From: Shouchella patagoniensis
GTDB lineage: Bacteria > Bacillota > Bacilli > Bacillales > Bacillaceae_D
Direction: 5' to 3'
DNA length: 64,000 nt
NCBI RefSeq assembly: GCF_002019705.1
Contig: NZ_KV917377.1
Coordinates: 3,036,565-3,100,564, forward strand
Shown: positions 32,537-41,212 of the stretch, one piece after another
Layout of the letters: each line of letters begins with the position of its first letter
How positions within the stretch are numbered: position 1 is the first letter of the stretch
Translations under genes and position numbers: made by a program
The notes under the pieces: generated by a model
The model's input: the letters and a program-made list of their open reading frames with translations, nothing else
Database searches by the model: none
What the model was told of the DNA's origin: nothing

Positions 32537-33454
32537 TTAGAGGGGATAGTCATCTAAACAAAACAAAGTATCAACAAGACTCTCAAATAACGATCTTTGG
32601 GAAGGGTTCATCCAATCTTCTGGAACATCAGCCATTAGCCACATCACTTCATCTAAAAAGACATGTTCGATCGACTGTTGCCAGTGCATAGATTCTTTTT
32701 CAGTCAGGATGACATAGGGGGAATATCCTTTCATAAATAACGCCCATTCGTTAGTTGTAAATACCCTATTAGGGGCTGAGGACATTTCATTATGAAATAA
32801 GAGCAAACAGAGAGCAAGGTCAAAAGTTCTAGGAATCCAAGCTGCGTTATCTGGATCAATTAAGTACGGTTCTGGTGTAAAGATTAAGTTATTTGCTTTG
32901 TAATCATGAGGAGTAGCAACATGGGGTAATCCTATGTCTTTTATCGTTTCCTGTTGATTAACAATTTGAATCAATTTTTCGTTTAAACGAGACGTATGAA
33001 TAGCTACATCGTGTTGCTTAGTGAGATTAGTAATGTTTCTAATGCTATCCTCTACTTCAGAATCGTAAAAGTCATATACATCATATGGTTTTAATTGGTA
33101 TGTATTAACTGAAGGAGATAATGCGTGAATTTGTCCCAAAAGTGCACCAGCTGCTTGGATCTGTTCAGGTTCTCCTATATATACATCGCCATCAATAAAT
33201 GGATATACAACATAAATATCATTTTGAACTTGTTTTGGATTTGGGCTTATTCCTTTTACTGGAGTAACAACAGAAACGTCATTTGCGGCGAGCATGCTCG
33301 TATATTCCATTAATCGTTGCGCGAAAAGCAAGGGGCGTTGGGTACGCTTGGCTATATAATTGTCTACATGATAAACGGGCGAAAATGGGTATATGCTAGT
33401 AGGCTCTTCTTTAGAATATATTCCGAAGGACTTTAAGATGGTTTTTACACTCAT
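32537..33454 (-). CDS. Aminoglycoside phosphotransferase-fold kinase (APH family)
   Basis: A 305-aa kinase-like protein. The catalytic loop reads PHVATPHDYKANNLIF (Brenner motif HxDxxxxN with Asp present), followed by YLIDPDNAAW in the place of the Mg-binding DFD/DWE loop. The N-terminal lobe contains IAKRTQRPLLFAQRLMEYTS and PVKGISPNPK, a weak nucleotide-binding lobe. Homologues include spore CotS/YutH-like and small-molecule kinases; the substrate is unknown. I start at 33454, where GGAGGTAACC is placed correctly; the ATG four codons earlier is part of that site. Confidence 0.75.
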   Translation of the reverse strand: MSVKTILKSFGIYSKEEPTSIYPFSPVYHVDNYIAKRTQRPLLFAQRLMEYTSMLAANDVSVVTPVKGISPNPKQVQNDIYVVYPFIDGDVYIGEPEQIQAAGALLGQIHALSPSVNTYQLKPYDVYDFYDSEVEDSIRNITNLTKQHDVAIHTSRLNEKLIQIVNQQETIKDIGLPHVATPHDYKANNLIFTPEPYLIDPDNAAWIPRTFDLALCLLLFHNEMSSAPNRVFTTNEWALFMKGYSPYVILTEKESMHWQQSIEHVFLDEVMWLMADVPEDWMNPSQRSLFESLVDTLFCLDDYPL

Positions 33455-33680
33455 GGTTACCTCCATAAAGATATCTGATTTATTTGATTATATTAATTGT
33501 ATCAACAGAAGAGAAAGATGGCAATCATTGGATAACAAGTGAGATTGTTTGTGTTTACGAAATGCTTTTAAAAAAATGATCGATTTAAATTTAATAAAAA
33601 TTATGTGTTTTAAAAGTGATAAGTAGGTTATAGAGGAAATAGAAATCGTTTTCAAATCAAATAAGAAAGGTGTGTTGAGA

Positions 33681-34106
33681 ATGGAGCTTAATTTGCACAT
33701 GGCGAAACAGCTTATTGCAGCTGCTGAAGCAGAGGCCGAAAGTGTTGGTGTGAAAATGGTCATTTCTATTGTTGATAGCGGTTGAAACTTAATTGCCGTT
33801 CATAGGATGGATGATGCTTGGCTCGCAAGTGTTGATATTTCTCAGAATAAAGCATGGACCGCAGTTGCTTTGAAAACGGAAACGAAAGCATTGGAAGAAC
33901 CTACTGTTCCAAATGCAGAATTGTATGGATTAAACACAACAAATAATGGACGAATTGTCGTATTTGGTGGTGGGATTCCTCTTAAAAATGGAGATAAAGT
34001 GATCGGTGCAATTGGCGTGAGTGGAAGTAGTGTGGATGACGATGTCATGGTTGCTCAAGCTGGTGCTCATGCATTTGAAGAGTTAGTTACAAGTCAAAAT
34101 ACGTAG
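33681..34106 (+). pseudogene. GlcG/HbpS-type (DUF336) gene with an in-frame UGA
   Basis: The frame starts at 33681 (AAAGGTG upstream) with MELNLHMAKQLIAAAEAEAE and runs to VISIVDSG, is interrupted by TGA at 33783-33785 (codon 35), and continues as NLIAVHRMDDAWLASVDISQ through FGGGIPLKNGDKVIGAIGVS to the stop at 34106. The family motif at the break is normally VD.GGNL, so the stop fits GGA-to-TGA. At 141 codons the full frame has the normal family length. GlcG/HbpS proteins bind small ligands and often accompany alcohol or glycol oxidation genes. It lies 18 bases before fdhA and may be cotranscribed. Confidence 0.85.
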
Positions 34107-34124
34107 AAGTAGGAGGGGTTCTTA

Positions 34125-35342
34125 ATGGTTGGTAATCGTGGAGTTGTTTATATGGGTAAGAAAGGGGTCGAGATTCAAGATATCAATTACCCTGACCTTG
34201 TTTTAAAAGATGGTCCAGGTGTTCCAGCTTCAAATGTTGGTCGAAAATGCGAGCACGGCGTTATCTTAAAAGTGGTCACCACAAACATCTGCGGCAGTGA
34301 TCAGCATATGGTTCGTGGCCGAACGACAGCTCCTGAAGGGTTGGTACTTGGACATGAAATAACTGGCGAAGTTATTGAAGTAGGTAGGGATGTTGAATTT
34401 ATTAAAAAAGGTGATCTTGTATCAGTCCCATTTAATATTGCCTGCGGACGGTGTGTGATGTGCCAAGAACAAAAAACACATATTTGTTTAAATGTTAATC
34501 CAGATCGTCCAGGTTCGGCTTATGGCTATGTAGATATGGGTGGTTGGGTCGGCGGTCAATCGGAGTATGTTATGGTCCCTTATGCTGATTTTCAGTTGCT
34601 GGTTTTTCCGAACAAAGAAAAGGCAATGGAAAAAATTCTTGATTTAACGATGCTTTCGGATATTTTTCCTACAGGGTTCCATGGTGCTTATACGGCAGGT
34701 GTGCAAATTGGATCAACGGTGTATGTGGCGGGTGCTGGTCCTGTTGGTTTAGCGGCAGCACATTCAGCTCAATTGCTTGGTGCTTCTACAGTCATTGTTG
34801 GAGATATGAATGAAGAAAGATTGCAGCAAGCGAAGAGTTTTGGTTGTGAAACAGTCAATTTACAAAAGCATGATCGCTTAGGTGAACAAATTGAACAAAT
34901 ACTTGGTGTACCTGAAGTAGATTCTTCAATCGACGCAGTAGGATTTGAAGCGACTGGACATGGTGAAGGTGCGGAGGAACAACCAGCAGTAGTATTAAAT
35001 ACGATAATGGAGGTTACTCAAGCAGGCGGAAAGTTAGGAATTCCAGGACTCTATGTCACAGAAGATCCAGGAGCTACAGATAAGGATGCACAAACAGGTT
35101 CCTTGAAAGTGCGATTCGGACAAGGGTGGGCAAAGGCACATACATTTGTTACAGGGCAAACTCCAGCGATGCAATACAATCGACAGTTAATGAAATTGAT
35201 TCTATCTGGGAATGCCCAAATCGCAAAGGCTGTTAACGCGACAGTTATTTCCCTTGATGAAGCTCCTAATGGATATAGTGATTTTGACGGGGGAGCAGCG
35301 AAAAAGTTTGTGATTGATCCACATGGCATGTTGAAAAAATAA
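34125..35342 (+). CDS. fdhA: Glutathione-independent formaldehyde dehydrogenase (zinc MDR)
   Basis: A 405-aa zinc-dependent NAD-linked dehydrogenase of the Pseudomonas-type FdhA group, oxidising formaldehyde to formate without added thiol, with a possible dismutase activity. Seen: N-terminal GNRGVVYMGKKGVEI, catalytic zinc site TTNICGSDQHMVRGRTTAPE with GLVLGHEITGEV, structural zinc CGRCVMCQEQKTHIC, Rossmann VYVAGAGPVGLAAAHSAQLL and the late GHGEGAEEQPAVVLNTIMEV insertion typical of the group. The start follows GGAGGGGTTCTTA. The adjacent GlcG-like gene and downstream alcohol dehydrogenase operon suggest alcohol or aldehyde metabolism. Confidence 0.88.
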   Translation: MVGNRGVVYMGKKGVEIQDINYPDLVLKDGPGVPASNVGRKCEHGVILKVVTTNICGSDQHMVRGRTTAPEGLVLGHEITGEVIEVGRDVEFIKKGDLVSVPFNIACGRCVMCQEQKTHICLNVNPDRPGSAYGYVDMGGWVGGQSEYVMVPYADFQLLVFPNKEKAMEKILDLTMLSDIFPTGFHGAYTAGVQIGSTVYVAGAGPVGLAAAHSAQLLGASTVIVGDMNEERLQQAKSFGCETVNLQKHDRLGEQIEQILGVPEVDSSIDAVGFEATGHGEGAEEQPAVVLNTIMEVTQAGGKLGIPGLYVTEDPGATDKDAQTGSLKVRFGQGWAKAHTFVTGQTPAMQYNRQLMKLILSGNAQIAKAVNATVISLDEAPNGYSDFDGGAAKKFVIDPHGMLKK

Positions 35343-35348
35343 ATGATT

Positions 35349-35382
35349 AAGGTGAGGGTAATGGATTTCCCTCGCTTTTTTA
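35349..35382 (+). terminator. Intrinsic terminator after fdhA
   Basis: GTGAGGG (35352-35358) pairs with CCCTCGC via one wobble, followed by TTTTTT. Confidence 0.7.
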
Positions 35383-35457
35383 TATGTAGGGGCAGAAGAT
35401 TAGACTGGTTGTTTTCAGTTAATTCTCCTACAATGATTAAAGAGAGGAGAGGAGCGA

Positions 35458-37002
35458 GTGTTGAAAGGAACCGATTCTTTAGCGATTGCACTAGTTGCTA
35501 TGACAAAAGCAAATTGCATGTATATGGAAGTCTTTAATCAATCGAATAAGCGTATCGGGACAGCTATACTAGGTGAAATCAGACAAGCAATTCAATCTGG
35601 TTTTGCAGATATGCCGGTTGAAACATTTTTACTGCAAAAACCGCAACTACATATGCAAGATCAATTTCAATCTTTTTTAGAGAGTGACATGTTTGCGGTG
35701 TTAGTGGATTCGTTATATGACGGATTATATGTAACAGATGGTATTGGGATTACCTTAAAAGTGAATAAAGCATATGAACGTATAACGGGTATACAAGCAA
35801 AACAAATTATTGGTATGCATATGCGTGATATGGAAAAATTAGGTTACATATCAAGGTCGATCTCTTTGGAAGTCATTAAACAAAAGCAAGCCATAACAAG
35901 AATGCAGCGGCTTGCTAATGGGCGCAATGCGATGGTTTCTGGGACACCGGCGTTTAATAAAGATGGTGAACTACTATTTGTTGTTAGTGTCGTTCGTGAT
36001 ATGACCGATCTATTAGCGATGCAAGCAGAACTTGAGGATTTAAAAGAGTGGCAGGCAGAGATTGATCATCATGTATCGGCTGGAAAAGGGGCTACCATCG
36101 TTGCAGAAGATGTGGAAACGGTTTCCTTTCTGAAAACGGCCAAGCGGGTAGCGCAGACAACTGCAACAGTATGTTTACTTGGTGAAAGTGGTGTAGGAAA
36201 AACAAGAGTAGCGGCATTTATTCATGAGCATTCATTGCGAAAAGAGCATCCATTTGTCGTTGTAAATTGTGGTGCGCTCAGTGAAGCGTTGATTGAATCT
36301 GAATTGTTTGGGTATGCTCCAGGAGCTTTTACCGGAGCGCTTGCAAAAGGGAAGAAAGGACTTATAGAAGTAGCGAATGGTGGAACATTGTTCTTGGATG
36401 AAATTGGAGAGTTACCACTTTTATTACAAACGCGGTTATTAAAAGTAATAGATGAACTTCGTTATACACCAGTTGGATCAACGGAACTAAAGGAGGTGAA
36501 CGTACGAATTATTGCAGCTACAAATCAGTCGCTACAAGAGTTGGTTGAATTAGGGAAGTTGCGAGAAGACTTGTACTACCGTTTAGCGGTGGTTCCAATG
36601 ACGATTAAACCATTAAGAGAACGTCCGAAAGAAGTGAAACGGTTAATTCATTTATTTTTAAATGAATTTAATGAGCGCCACAATCGACAAATTCAGTTAA
36701 GTAAAGACGTCGTTCATGTTTTGGAATGGTACCACTGGCCAGGGAATATTAGAGAATTAAAAAATGCTATTGAATGTATTGTTGCGACTTCTATGAATGT
36801 ATTGGTGGGTATGGATCAGCTGCCGACACACATTCTCCATAAGAAATCAAATCCAAAGCGAACATTAAAAGAAGCTGTTCAAACGTTAGAGGAGAGACTA
36901 ATTGAAAAAGCAATGATGGAGCATGGAAACACTAGAGCTGCTGCGCAAGCCTTAGGAATAAGCCAATCGACACTTGTGACAAAACGAAATAAGAGGGAGT
37001 GA
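35458..37002 (+). CDS. Sigma-54-dependent activator with PAS domain
   Basis: A 514-aa enhancer-binding protein. Residues about 80-190 are a PAS sensor (VDSLYDGLYVTDGIGITLKV through VVSVVRDMTDL). The AAA+ domain (about 215-450) is intact: Walker A GESGVGKT, the sigma-54 contact loop ELFGYAPGAFTGAL, Walker B GGTLFLDEIGELP, RLLKVIDELRYTPVGS and the arginine-finger region REDLYYRLAVVP. A Fis-type helix-turn-helix ends it (NTRAAAQALGISQSTLVTKR). The GTG start has GAGGAGAGGAG upstream. A textbook -24/-12 promoter with repeats upstream lies right after this gene, so it should switch on the Fe-ADH operon. Confidence 0.93.
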   Translation: MLKGTDSLAIALVAMTKANCMYMEVFNQSNKRIGTAILGEIRQAIQSGFADMPVETFLLQKPQLHMQDQFQSFLESDMFAVLVDSLYDGLYVTDGIGITLKVNKAYERITGIQAKQIIGMHMRDMEKLGYISRSISLEVIKQKQAITRMQRLANGRNAMVSGTPAFNKDGELLFVVSVVRDMTDLLAMQAELEDLKEWQAEIDHHVSAGKGATIVAEDVETVSFLKTAKRVAQTTATVCLLGESGVGKTRVAAFIHEHSLRKEHPFVVVNCGALSEALIESELFGYAPGAFTGALAKGKKGLIEVANGGTLFLDEIGELPLLLQTRLLKVIDELRYTPVGSTELKEVNVRIIAATNQSLQELVELGKLREDLYYRLAVVPMTIKPLRERPKEVKRLIHLFLNEFNERHNRQIQLSKDVVHVLEWYHWPGNIRELKNAIECIVATSMNVLVGMDQLPTHILHKKSNPKRTLKEAVQTLEERLIEKAMMEHGNTRAAAQALGISQSTLVTKRNKRE

Positions 37003-37013
37003 TTGATATTTTA

Positions 37014-37043
37014 ATCGTTTGATCAAAAAATAAATCGATTGAT
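37014..37043 (+). promoter_or_regulatory. Candidate upstream activator sites (two direct repeats)
   Basis: ATCGTTTGAT (37014-37023) and ATCGATTGAT (37034-37043) differ at one base and are 20 bp apart, about two helical turns, so they lie on one face of DNA. A shorter GATTGAT copy is at 37001-37007. They sit about 35-65 bases before the -24 element, close for an enhancer but plausible. Confidence 0.5.
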
Positions 37044-37059
37044 GGATCTAAACCGCATA

Positions 37060-37073
37060 AGTAAGCGCTTTTT
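37060..37073 (+). promoter_or_regulatory. cre-like CcpA box
   Basis: AGTAAGCGCTTTTT matches the cre consensus TGWAARCGYTWNCW at 12 of 14 positions. It lies between the activator repeats and the -24 box, where bound CcpA would block activator-polymerase contact. Confidence 0.6.
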
Positions 37074-37076
37074 GAA

Positions 37077-37094
37077 TTGGCACAGTTTTTGCTT
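37077..37094 (+). promoter_or_regulatory. Sigma-54 (-24/-12) promoter
   Basis: TTGGCAC (37077-37083), five bases, then TTGCTT (37089-37094) equals the sigma-L/sigma-54 consensus, with exactly 10 bases between the GG and GC doublets. It stands about 37 bases before the Fe-ADH start codon. Confidence 0.92.
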
Positions 37095-37130
37095 GTCCCT
37101 ATAGTAACAAATGAAATAGGAGGCAAAAAA

Positions 37131-38288
37131 ATGAGTGTACAAACTTTTAAAAGCGCTTACAAGATTTTGACGGGAGCAGGGGCAACAGCCCAATTAGGAG
37201 ACGAGGCCCTGAGGCTAGGTATGAAGAATCCATTAATAGTAAGTGATAAAATAATTGATCATGCAGGGTTAATCAAGGAGATATCAAGTGTATTAGCTGG
37301 GACTTCTTATGGACAGTTTTTAGATGTACAGCCAGAGCCAGCATTTTCTGTAGTAGAGGATTGCAAAAAAGCGTTTGTGGATGGGCAATATGATGGATTT
37401 ATTGCAATTGGGGGAGGAAGTGCTATTGACACGGCAAAGGCAGCCTCTGTTTATGCTACTTACGACGGTGATCTTGCTGACTTTATCGGCACAGATTTAG
37501 TTCCTAAAAAGGGGGCACCACTAATTGCGATTCCAACAACCGCGGGAACTGGATCAGAAGTGACAAATATCGCGATTTTGTCTGATAAAAAGGCGCAGTT
37601 AAAAAAAGGAATAGCAAGCGATTATTTATTGCCAGACGTTGCAATTGTCTCTCCGGATATGACTCGGACAGCGCCACCAAGCGTCACAGCATCTAGTGGT
37701 ATTGATGCACTTGTTCATGCGATCGAAGCTTATTTATCTGTTCATGCGTCACCAGTTACTGATTCCTTAGCGCTGCGTGCAATGGAAATGATTGCAAGAA
37801 GCTTGCCAATCGCATATGCAAATCCGGACAACTTAGAAGCGAGAGAAGAGATGGCAACTGCAAGTTTAATGGCAGGAATGGCGTTTGGTAATGCTGGAGT
37901 TGGTGCGGTCCACGCTCTTGCTTATCCCCTTGGTGGTCGTTTTAATATGGCGCATGGAGTGAGCAATGCTTTGCTTTTACCTTTTGTTATGAAAGCAAAT
38001 AAGATTGCTTGTATCGAGCGATTAGGGGATGTGGCTGTTGCTCTTGGTGAAAGGACTGCGAAATTGAGCGCAAATGATGCAGCTGATTCTGCAATTTCTG
38101 TTATGACACGTTTGTGTATGCAAGTGAATATTCCAAACAGTTTAAAGTCATTTGGGATTGAACGTGATGATTTAAGTTCCATGGCTGATGACGCGATTTT
38201 AATAGACCGCTTATTAAAAAACAATCCCCGTAAGTTGACTCGTGATGAGATTTATTCGATTTACGAAGATGCTTTCGAAGGGCGGTAA
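37131..38288 (+). CDS. Iron-containing alcohol dehydrogenase (possibly 4-hydroxybutyrate dehydrogenase)
   Basis: A 385-aa group III Fe-ADH. NAD-binding GGGSAIDTAKAAS (about residues 94-106) and IPTTAGTGSEVTNIAI; metal ligands in SGIDALVHAIEAYLS (Asp and His), AVHALAYPLGG and MAHGVSNALLLP. The start at 37131 follows AGGAGGCAAAAAA; upstream in-frame ATG at 37077 would lie inside the promoter. It is the first gene of a sigma-54-driven operon with a permease and succinate-semialdehyde dehydrogenase. That pairing suggests a 4-hydroxybutyrate-type substrate oxidised to succinic semialdehyde, but Fe-ADHs are broad and the assignment is inference. Confidence 0.88.
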   Translation: MSVQTFKSAYKILTGAGATAQLGDEALRLGMKNPLIVSDKIIDHAGLIKEISSVLAGTSYGQFLDVQPEPAFSVVEDCKKAFVDGQYDGFIAIGGGSAIDTAKAASVYATYDGDLADFIGTDLVPKKGAPLIAIPTTAGTGSEVTNIAILSDKKAQLKKGIASDYLLPDVAIVSPDMTRTAPPSVTASSGIDALVHAIEAYLSVHASPVTDSLALRAMEMIARSLPIAYANPDNLEAREEMATASLMAGMAFGNAGVGAVHALAYPLGGRFNMAHGVSNALLLPFVMKANKIACIERLGDVAVALGERTAKLSANDAADSAISVMTRLCMQVNIPNSLKSFGIERDDLSSMADDAILIDRLLKNNPRKLTRDEIYSIYEDAFEGR

Positions 38289-38294
38289 TAAGAG

Positions 38295-39680
38295 ATGAAG
38301 TGGAGAGAGCGGCAATATGGCCAAGAAACACCGTATGTTCCTCTTGGGCCATTTAAACTTCGAGTTCCATTCGTCCATTATCGGTTTGAGTGGCCGGATT
38401 ATGTTCAAGGACTCCTCATGTGCGCAGTTGACCTTGCAGCAATCCCGCTTCTTATGGAATTGTTAGGCATGCCGTTTGAAGCGGCTCTTGCTGTAGTTAT
38501 ATTAAATGGTCTTTTCTACTTGACGCATCATTTGTTAGGCGACCCAGTTGTTCCAGGTTGGATTACACCAGCTATACCATTAATTATGATTTATGTGTCT
38601 GCTTTTCCAGAGGATCAGAAAGTCCATGCGCTCATTGCTTTTCAACTCACATTAGGTTTGCTGTCGATTATTTTAGGAATGACAGGTTTAGCTAGCAAAG
38701 TCGTTCGATTTGTTCCTAGTGCGATCAAATCGGGCGTTATTCTTGGAGCAGGAATTATCGCTGTCATTACTATTTTTGAAGTAGGAGGTCGATTTGAATC
38801 ATTTCCGTGGACAATCTCAATAGCGATCGGAATAGGCTTCTACTTGATGTTTTCAAAGCATTTTCAACACTTAAAAGGAAATGGCGGGTTGTATGGTTTA
38901 ATTGGCAAGCTAGGTATTTTACCTATCATTTTGCTAGCTGTAGTTGTTGCACCTTTATTTGGAGAGGCGCCTTGGCCAGCAATTGAATGGGGTTTTTCTA
39001 AACCTGATTTCATTACGTTGTGGAATGAATATACGTTATTTGGAGTTGGTTTTCCGCCACTAATGATGTTCATCACTTGTTTGCCGACTGTTTTTGCTGT
39101 CTATCTCGTTTTATTTGGAGATATTCTTCAAGCAAAGGCGATTTTAAAAGAAGCGGATGGTATTCGCCAAGATGAAAAAATAGACTATAACCCAAACCGT
39201 GCTCATTTAATTTTTGGTGGACGCAATACAATTATGAGCATTATCGGACCAGATGTGACAATGGCTGGCCCAACTTGGGCGGCGATGCAAGTAGTCATTA
39301 CGGAAAGATTTAAGGAAGGGAAAAAATCGATGCATTCGATTTTTGGAGGAATGGGTTCATTTCGCTTAGGTACGAATACGGGCTTATTGCTCTTACCAAT
39401 TGTCAGTTTGGTTGAACCAATCCTTGGTGTTGCGATGGCGTTAACATTATTGATTCAAGGATACGTCAGCGTGCGAATTGGCATCTTGGAAGCAAAAAGT
39501 CAACGAGACTTAGGCATAGCAGGAATTGTGGCCGCCATTCTTGCAGTAAAAGGAGCTGCTTGGGCATTTGCTGTTGGTGTCATTCTTTGCTTGCTTATTT
39601 ATGGCAAACAATTTTTTAATGGAGAGAACGATCAGACGTTTACAAAAGACGTTGATAAAGATGAAAAAAGGAGTGCTTAA
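38295..39680 (+). CDS. Polytopic membrane transporter, NCS2/SLC23-like by overall layout
   Basis: A 461-aa protein with about 11-12 hydrophobic segments. After a polar start (MKWRERQYGQETPYVPLGPF) come LLMCAVDLAAIPLLMELLGM, GDPVVPGWITPAIPLIMIYV, KSGVILGAGIIAVITIFEVG, a later SIIGPDVTMAGPTWAAMQVV and FRLGTNTGLLLLPIVSLVEP. The GxGI and paired re-entrant-like proline segments recall purine/uracil/ascorbate permeases, but the usual NCS2 signature is not present, so the family is unsure. It sits 6 bases after the Fe-ADH gene and 3 bases before SSADH, so it most likely imports the substrate of that pathway. Confidence 0.65.
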   Translation: MKWRERQYGQETPYVPLGPFKLRVPFVHYRFEWPDYVQGLLMCAVDLAAIPLLMELLGMPFEAALAVVILNGLFYLTHHLLGDPVVPGWITPAIPLIMIYVSAFPEDQKVHALIAFQLTLGLLSIILGMTGLASKVVRFVPSAIKSGVILGAGIIAVITIFEVGGRFESFPWTISIAIGIGFYLMFSKHFQHLKGNGGLYGLIGKLGILPIILLAVVVAPLFGEAPWPAIEWGFSKPDFITLWNEYTLFGVGFPPLMMFITCLPTVFAVYLVLFGDILQAKAILKEADGIRQDEKIDYNPNRAHLIFGGRNTIMSIIGPDVTMAGPTWAAMQVVITERFKEGKKSMHSIFGGMGSFRLGTNTGLLLLPIVSLVEPILGVAMALTLLIQGYVSVRIGILEAKSQRDLGIAGIVAAILAVKGAAWAFAVGVILCLLIYGKQFFNGENDQTFTKDVDKDEKRSA

Positions 39681-39683
39681 TTG

Positions 39684-41102
39684 ATGAACCATGCTTTATT
39701 TATTAACAATGAGTGCGTTCTAACGGATGATTTAATTGAAGTAGAAAATCCCGCCACCAAAGAGATAATCGGGACAGTGGCTAGCGCGGGTAAAAAAGAA
39801 GCCGTTGCAGCTGTTGACGCGGCAGCTGAAGCTTTGCCCGAATGGCGTTCTAAAACAGCTGCAGAGCGTGGTGCGTACTTGCAAAAGTGGCATGAATTGA
39901 TTGAAAGGGAAGCTGAAGAAATTGGCAAATTGATGACGCTTGAACAAGGGAAGCCGCTTAAAGAAGCAATTGGCGAAGTCCGTTATGCGAACAGTTTTCT
40001 ATCTTGGTATGCAGAAGAAGGCAAACGTGTTTATGGGGAATCGGTTCCAGCTGCATCAGCAAGCAAGCGAATCTTTATCCAGAAGCAGGCCATTGGCGTT
40101 ATTGCAGCGATTACGCCTTGGAACTTTCCTGCGGCTATGCTGACGCGTAAATTGGGTCCAGCACTTGCCGCTGGCTGCACAGCTGTCGTGAAACCGTCCG
40201 AATTAACACCTTTCACTGCATATCGAATTGTTGAGTTGGCACGGTTGGCTGGTATTCCTAAAGGTGTTATTAATTTAATAACTGGGGATGCAGCCGTTAT
40301 TGGGGAAACATGGATGGCTGATGATCGGGTGCGAAAAGTATCGTTTACGGGGTCTACTAAGGTTGGGAAATTACTGATGAAACAAGCTGCTGATACTGTA
40401 AAAAAACTCTCCCTTGAACTTGGTGGGCATGCTCCGTTTATTGTAACGGAGCATGGCAATATCGAGAAAGCAGTTGAAGGGTTAATGGCTTCAAAGTATC
40501 GAAATGGTGGACAGACATGTGTTTGTGCAAATCGTGTATATGTACATGAATCGATTCAGGAAACATTTGTCGAGACCTTTAATCAAGCGATGAGAACGTT
40601 AAAAACGGGAGATGGACTGGAAGAAGGAACTGATATTGGTCCATTAATAAATCAAGCTGCCGTTGAAAAAGTCCAAAATCATGTCATCGATGCAGAAGAA
40701 AAAGGCGGAACAGTCATCTACGGACAAGAGCCACATTTAAAAAGGGGCCATTTCCAGACACCAGCAATTATAGTAAATGCTACGGATGAGATGCTTTGCA
40801 TGAACGAAGAAACATTTGGTCCGTTGGCGCCAATTGCAACATTTCAATCTGTGAGCGAGGTAATCAAACGTGCAAATAATACGCCTTTTGGTTTAGCTGC
40901 ATATGTGTATTCTAGTGATATTACAGAAGCGCTTACGATCTCGGAACAGTTAGAATATGGAATTGTTGGTTTAAACGATGGATTACCATCAGTGGCGCAA
41001 GCCCCTTTTGGCGGGATGAAAGAAAGTGGTCTTGGACGTGAAGGTGGCCATTGGGGGATTGAAGAGTATTTAGAGGTGAAGTATATTTCACTTCAATTAT
41101 AA
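39684..41102 (+). CDS. gabD: NAD(P)-dependent succinate-semialdehyde dehydrogenase
   Basis: A 472-aa aldehyde dehydrogenase that would oxidise succinic semialdehyde to succinate. Motifs: ITPWNFPAAMLTRKLGPALA (N-fold), FTGSTKVGKLLM (Rossmann), general base Glu in LSLELGGHAPFIV, catalytic Cys in YRNGGQTCVCANRVYVH (the C-x-C pair is typical of GabD) and closing PFGGMKESGLGREGGHWGIE. The ATG at 39684 follows AGGAG by 10 bases; the TTG directly before it is the alternative. It can also serve the HPA pathway encoded 3 kb away, whose last step yields the same semialdehyde. Confidence 0.9.
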   Translation: MNHALFINNECVLTDDLIEVENPATKEIIGTVASAGKKEAVAAVDAAAEALPEWRSKTAAERGAYLQKWHELIEREAEEIGKLMTLEQGKPLKEAIGEVRYANSFLSWYAEEGKRVYGESVPAASASKRIFIQKQAIGVIAAITPWNFPAAMLTRKLGPALAAGCTAVVKPSELTPFTAYRIVELARLAGIPKGVINLITGDAAVIGETWMADDRVRKVSFTGSTKVGKLLMKQAADTVKKLSLELGGHAPFIVTEHGNIEKAVEGLMASKYRNGGQTCVCANRVYVHESIQETFVETFNQAMRTLKTGDGLEEGTDIGPLINQAAVEKVQNHVIDAEEKGGTVIYGQEPHLKRGHFQTPAIIVNATDEMLCMNEETFGPLAPIATFQSVSEVIKRANNTPFGLAAYVYSSDITEALTISEQLEYGIVGLNDGLPSVAQAPFGGMKESGLGREGGHWGIEEYLEVKYISLQL

Positions 41103-41110
41103 TGGCTGAG

Positions 41111-41152
41111 GAAACCACCTCTGAGATTGTTTATCTCTGAGGTGGTTTTTTA
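41111..41152. terminator. Strong terminator at the end of the Fe-ADH operon
   Basis: AAACCACCTCTGAGAT pairs perfectly with ATCTCTGAGGTGGTTT around TGTTT, followed by more T residues. It also lies past the 3' end of the minus-strand response regulator. Confidence 0.92.
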
Positions 41153-41212
41153 GTTGGCAATCTTCTCTCTATTTATTAGTATGAAATGTATTTTATGGCA
41201 TCTCATCCTCAC

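Noticed and set aside
33783-33785. UGA as a sense codon (Trp or Sec) in the GlcG-like gene
   Set aside because: Intact genes in the window, such as dtnK and the acyl-CoA ligase, end at TGA, and no SECIS-like hairpin or recoding signal was noticed after it. A plain nonsense mutation is simpler.
37077-37130. Longer N-terminus for the Fe-ADH from an ATG at 37077
   Set aside because: That ATG alternative would place the sigma-54 promoter inside the coding region, and a far better ribosome site precedes 37131.
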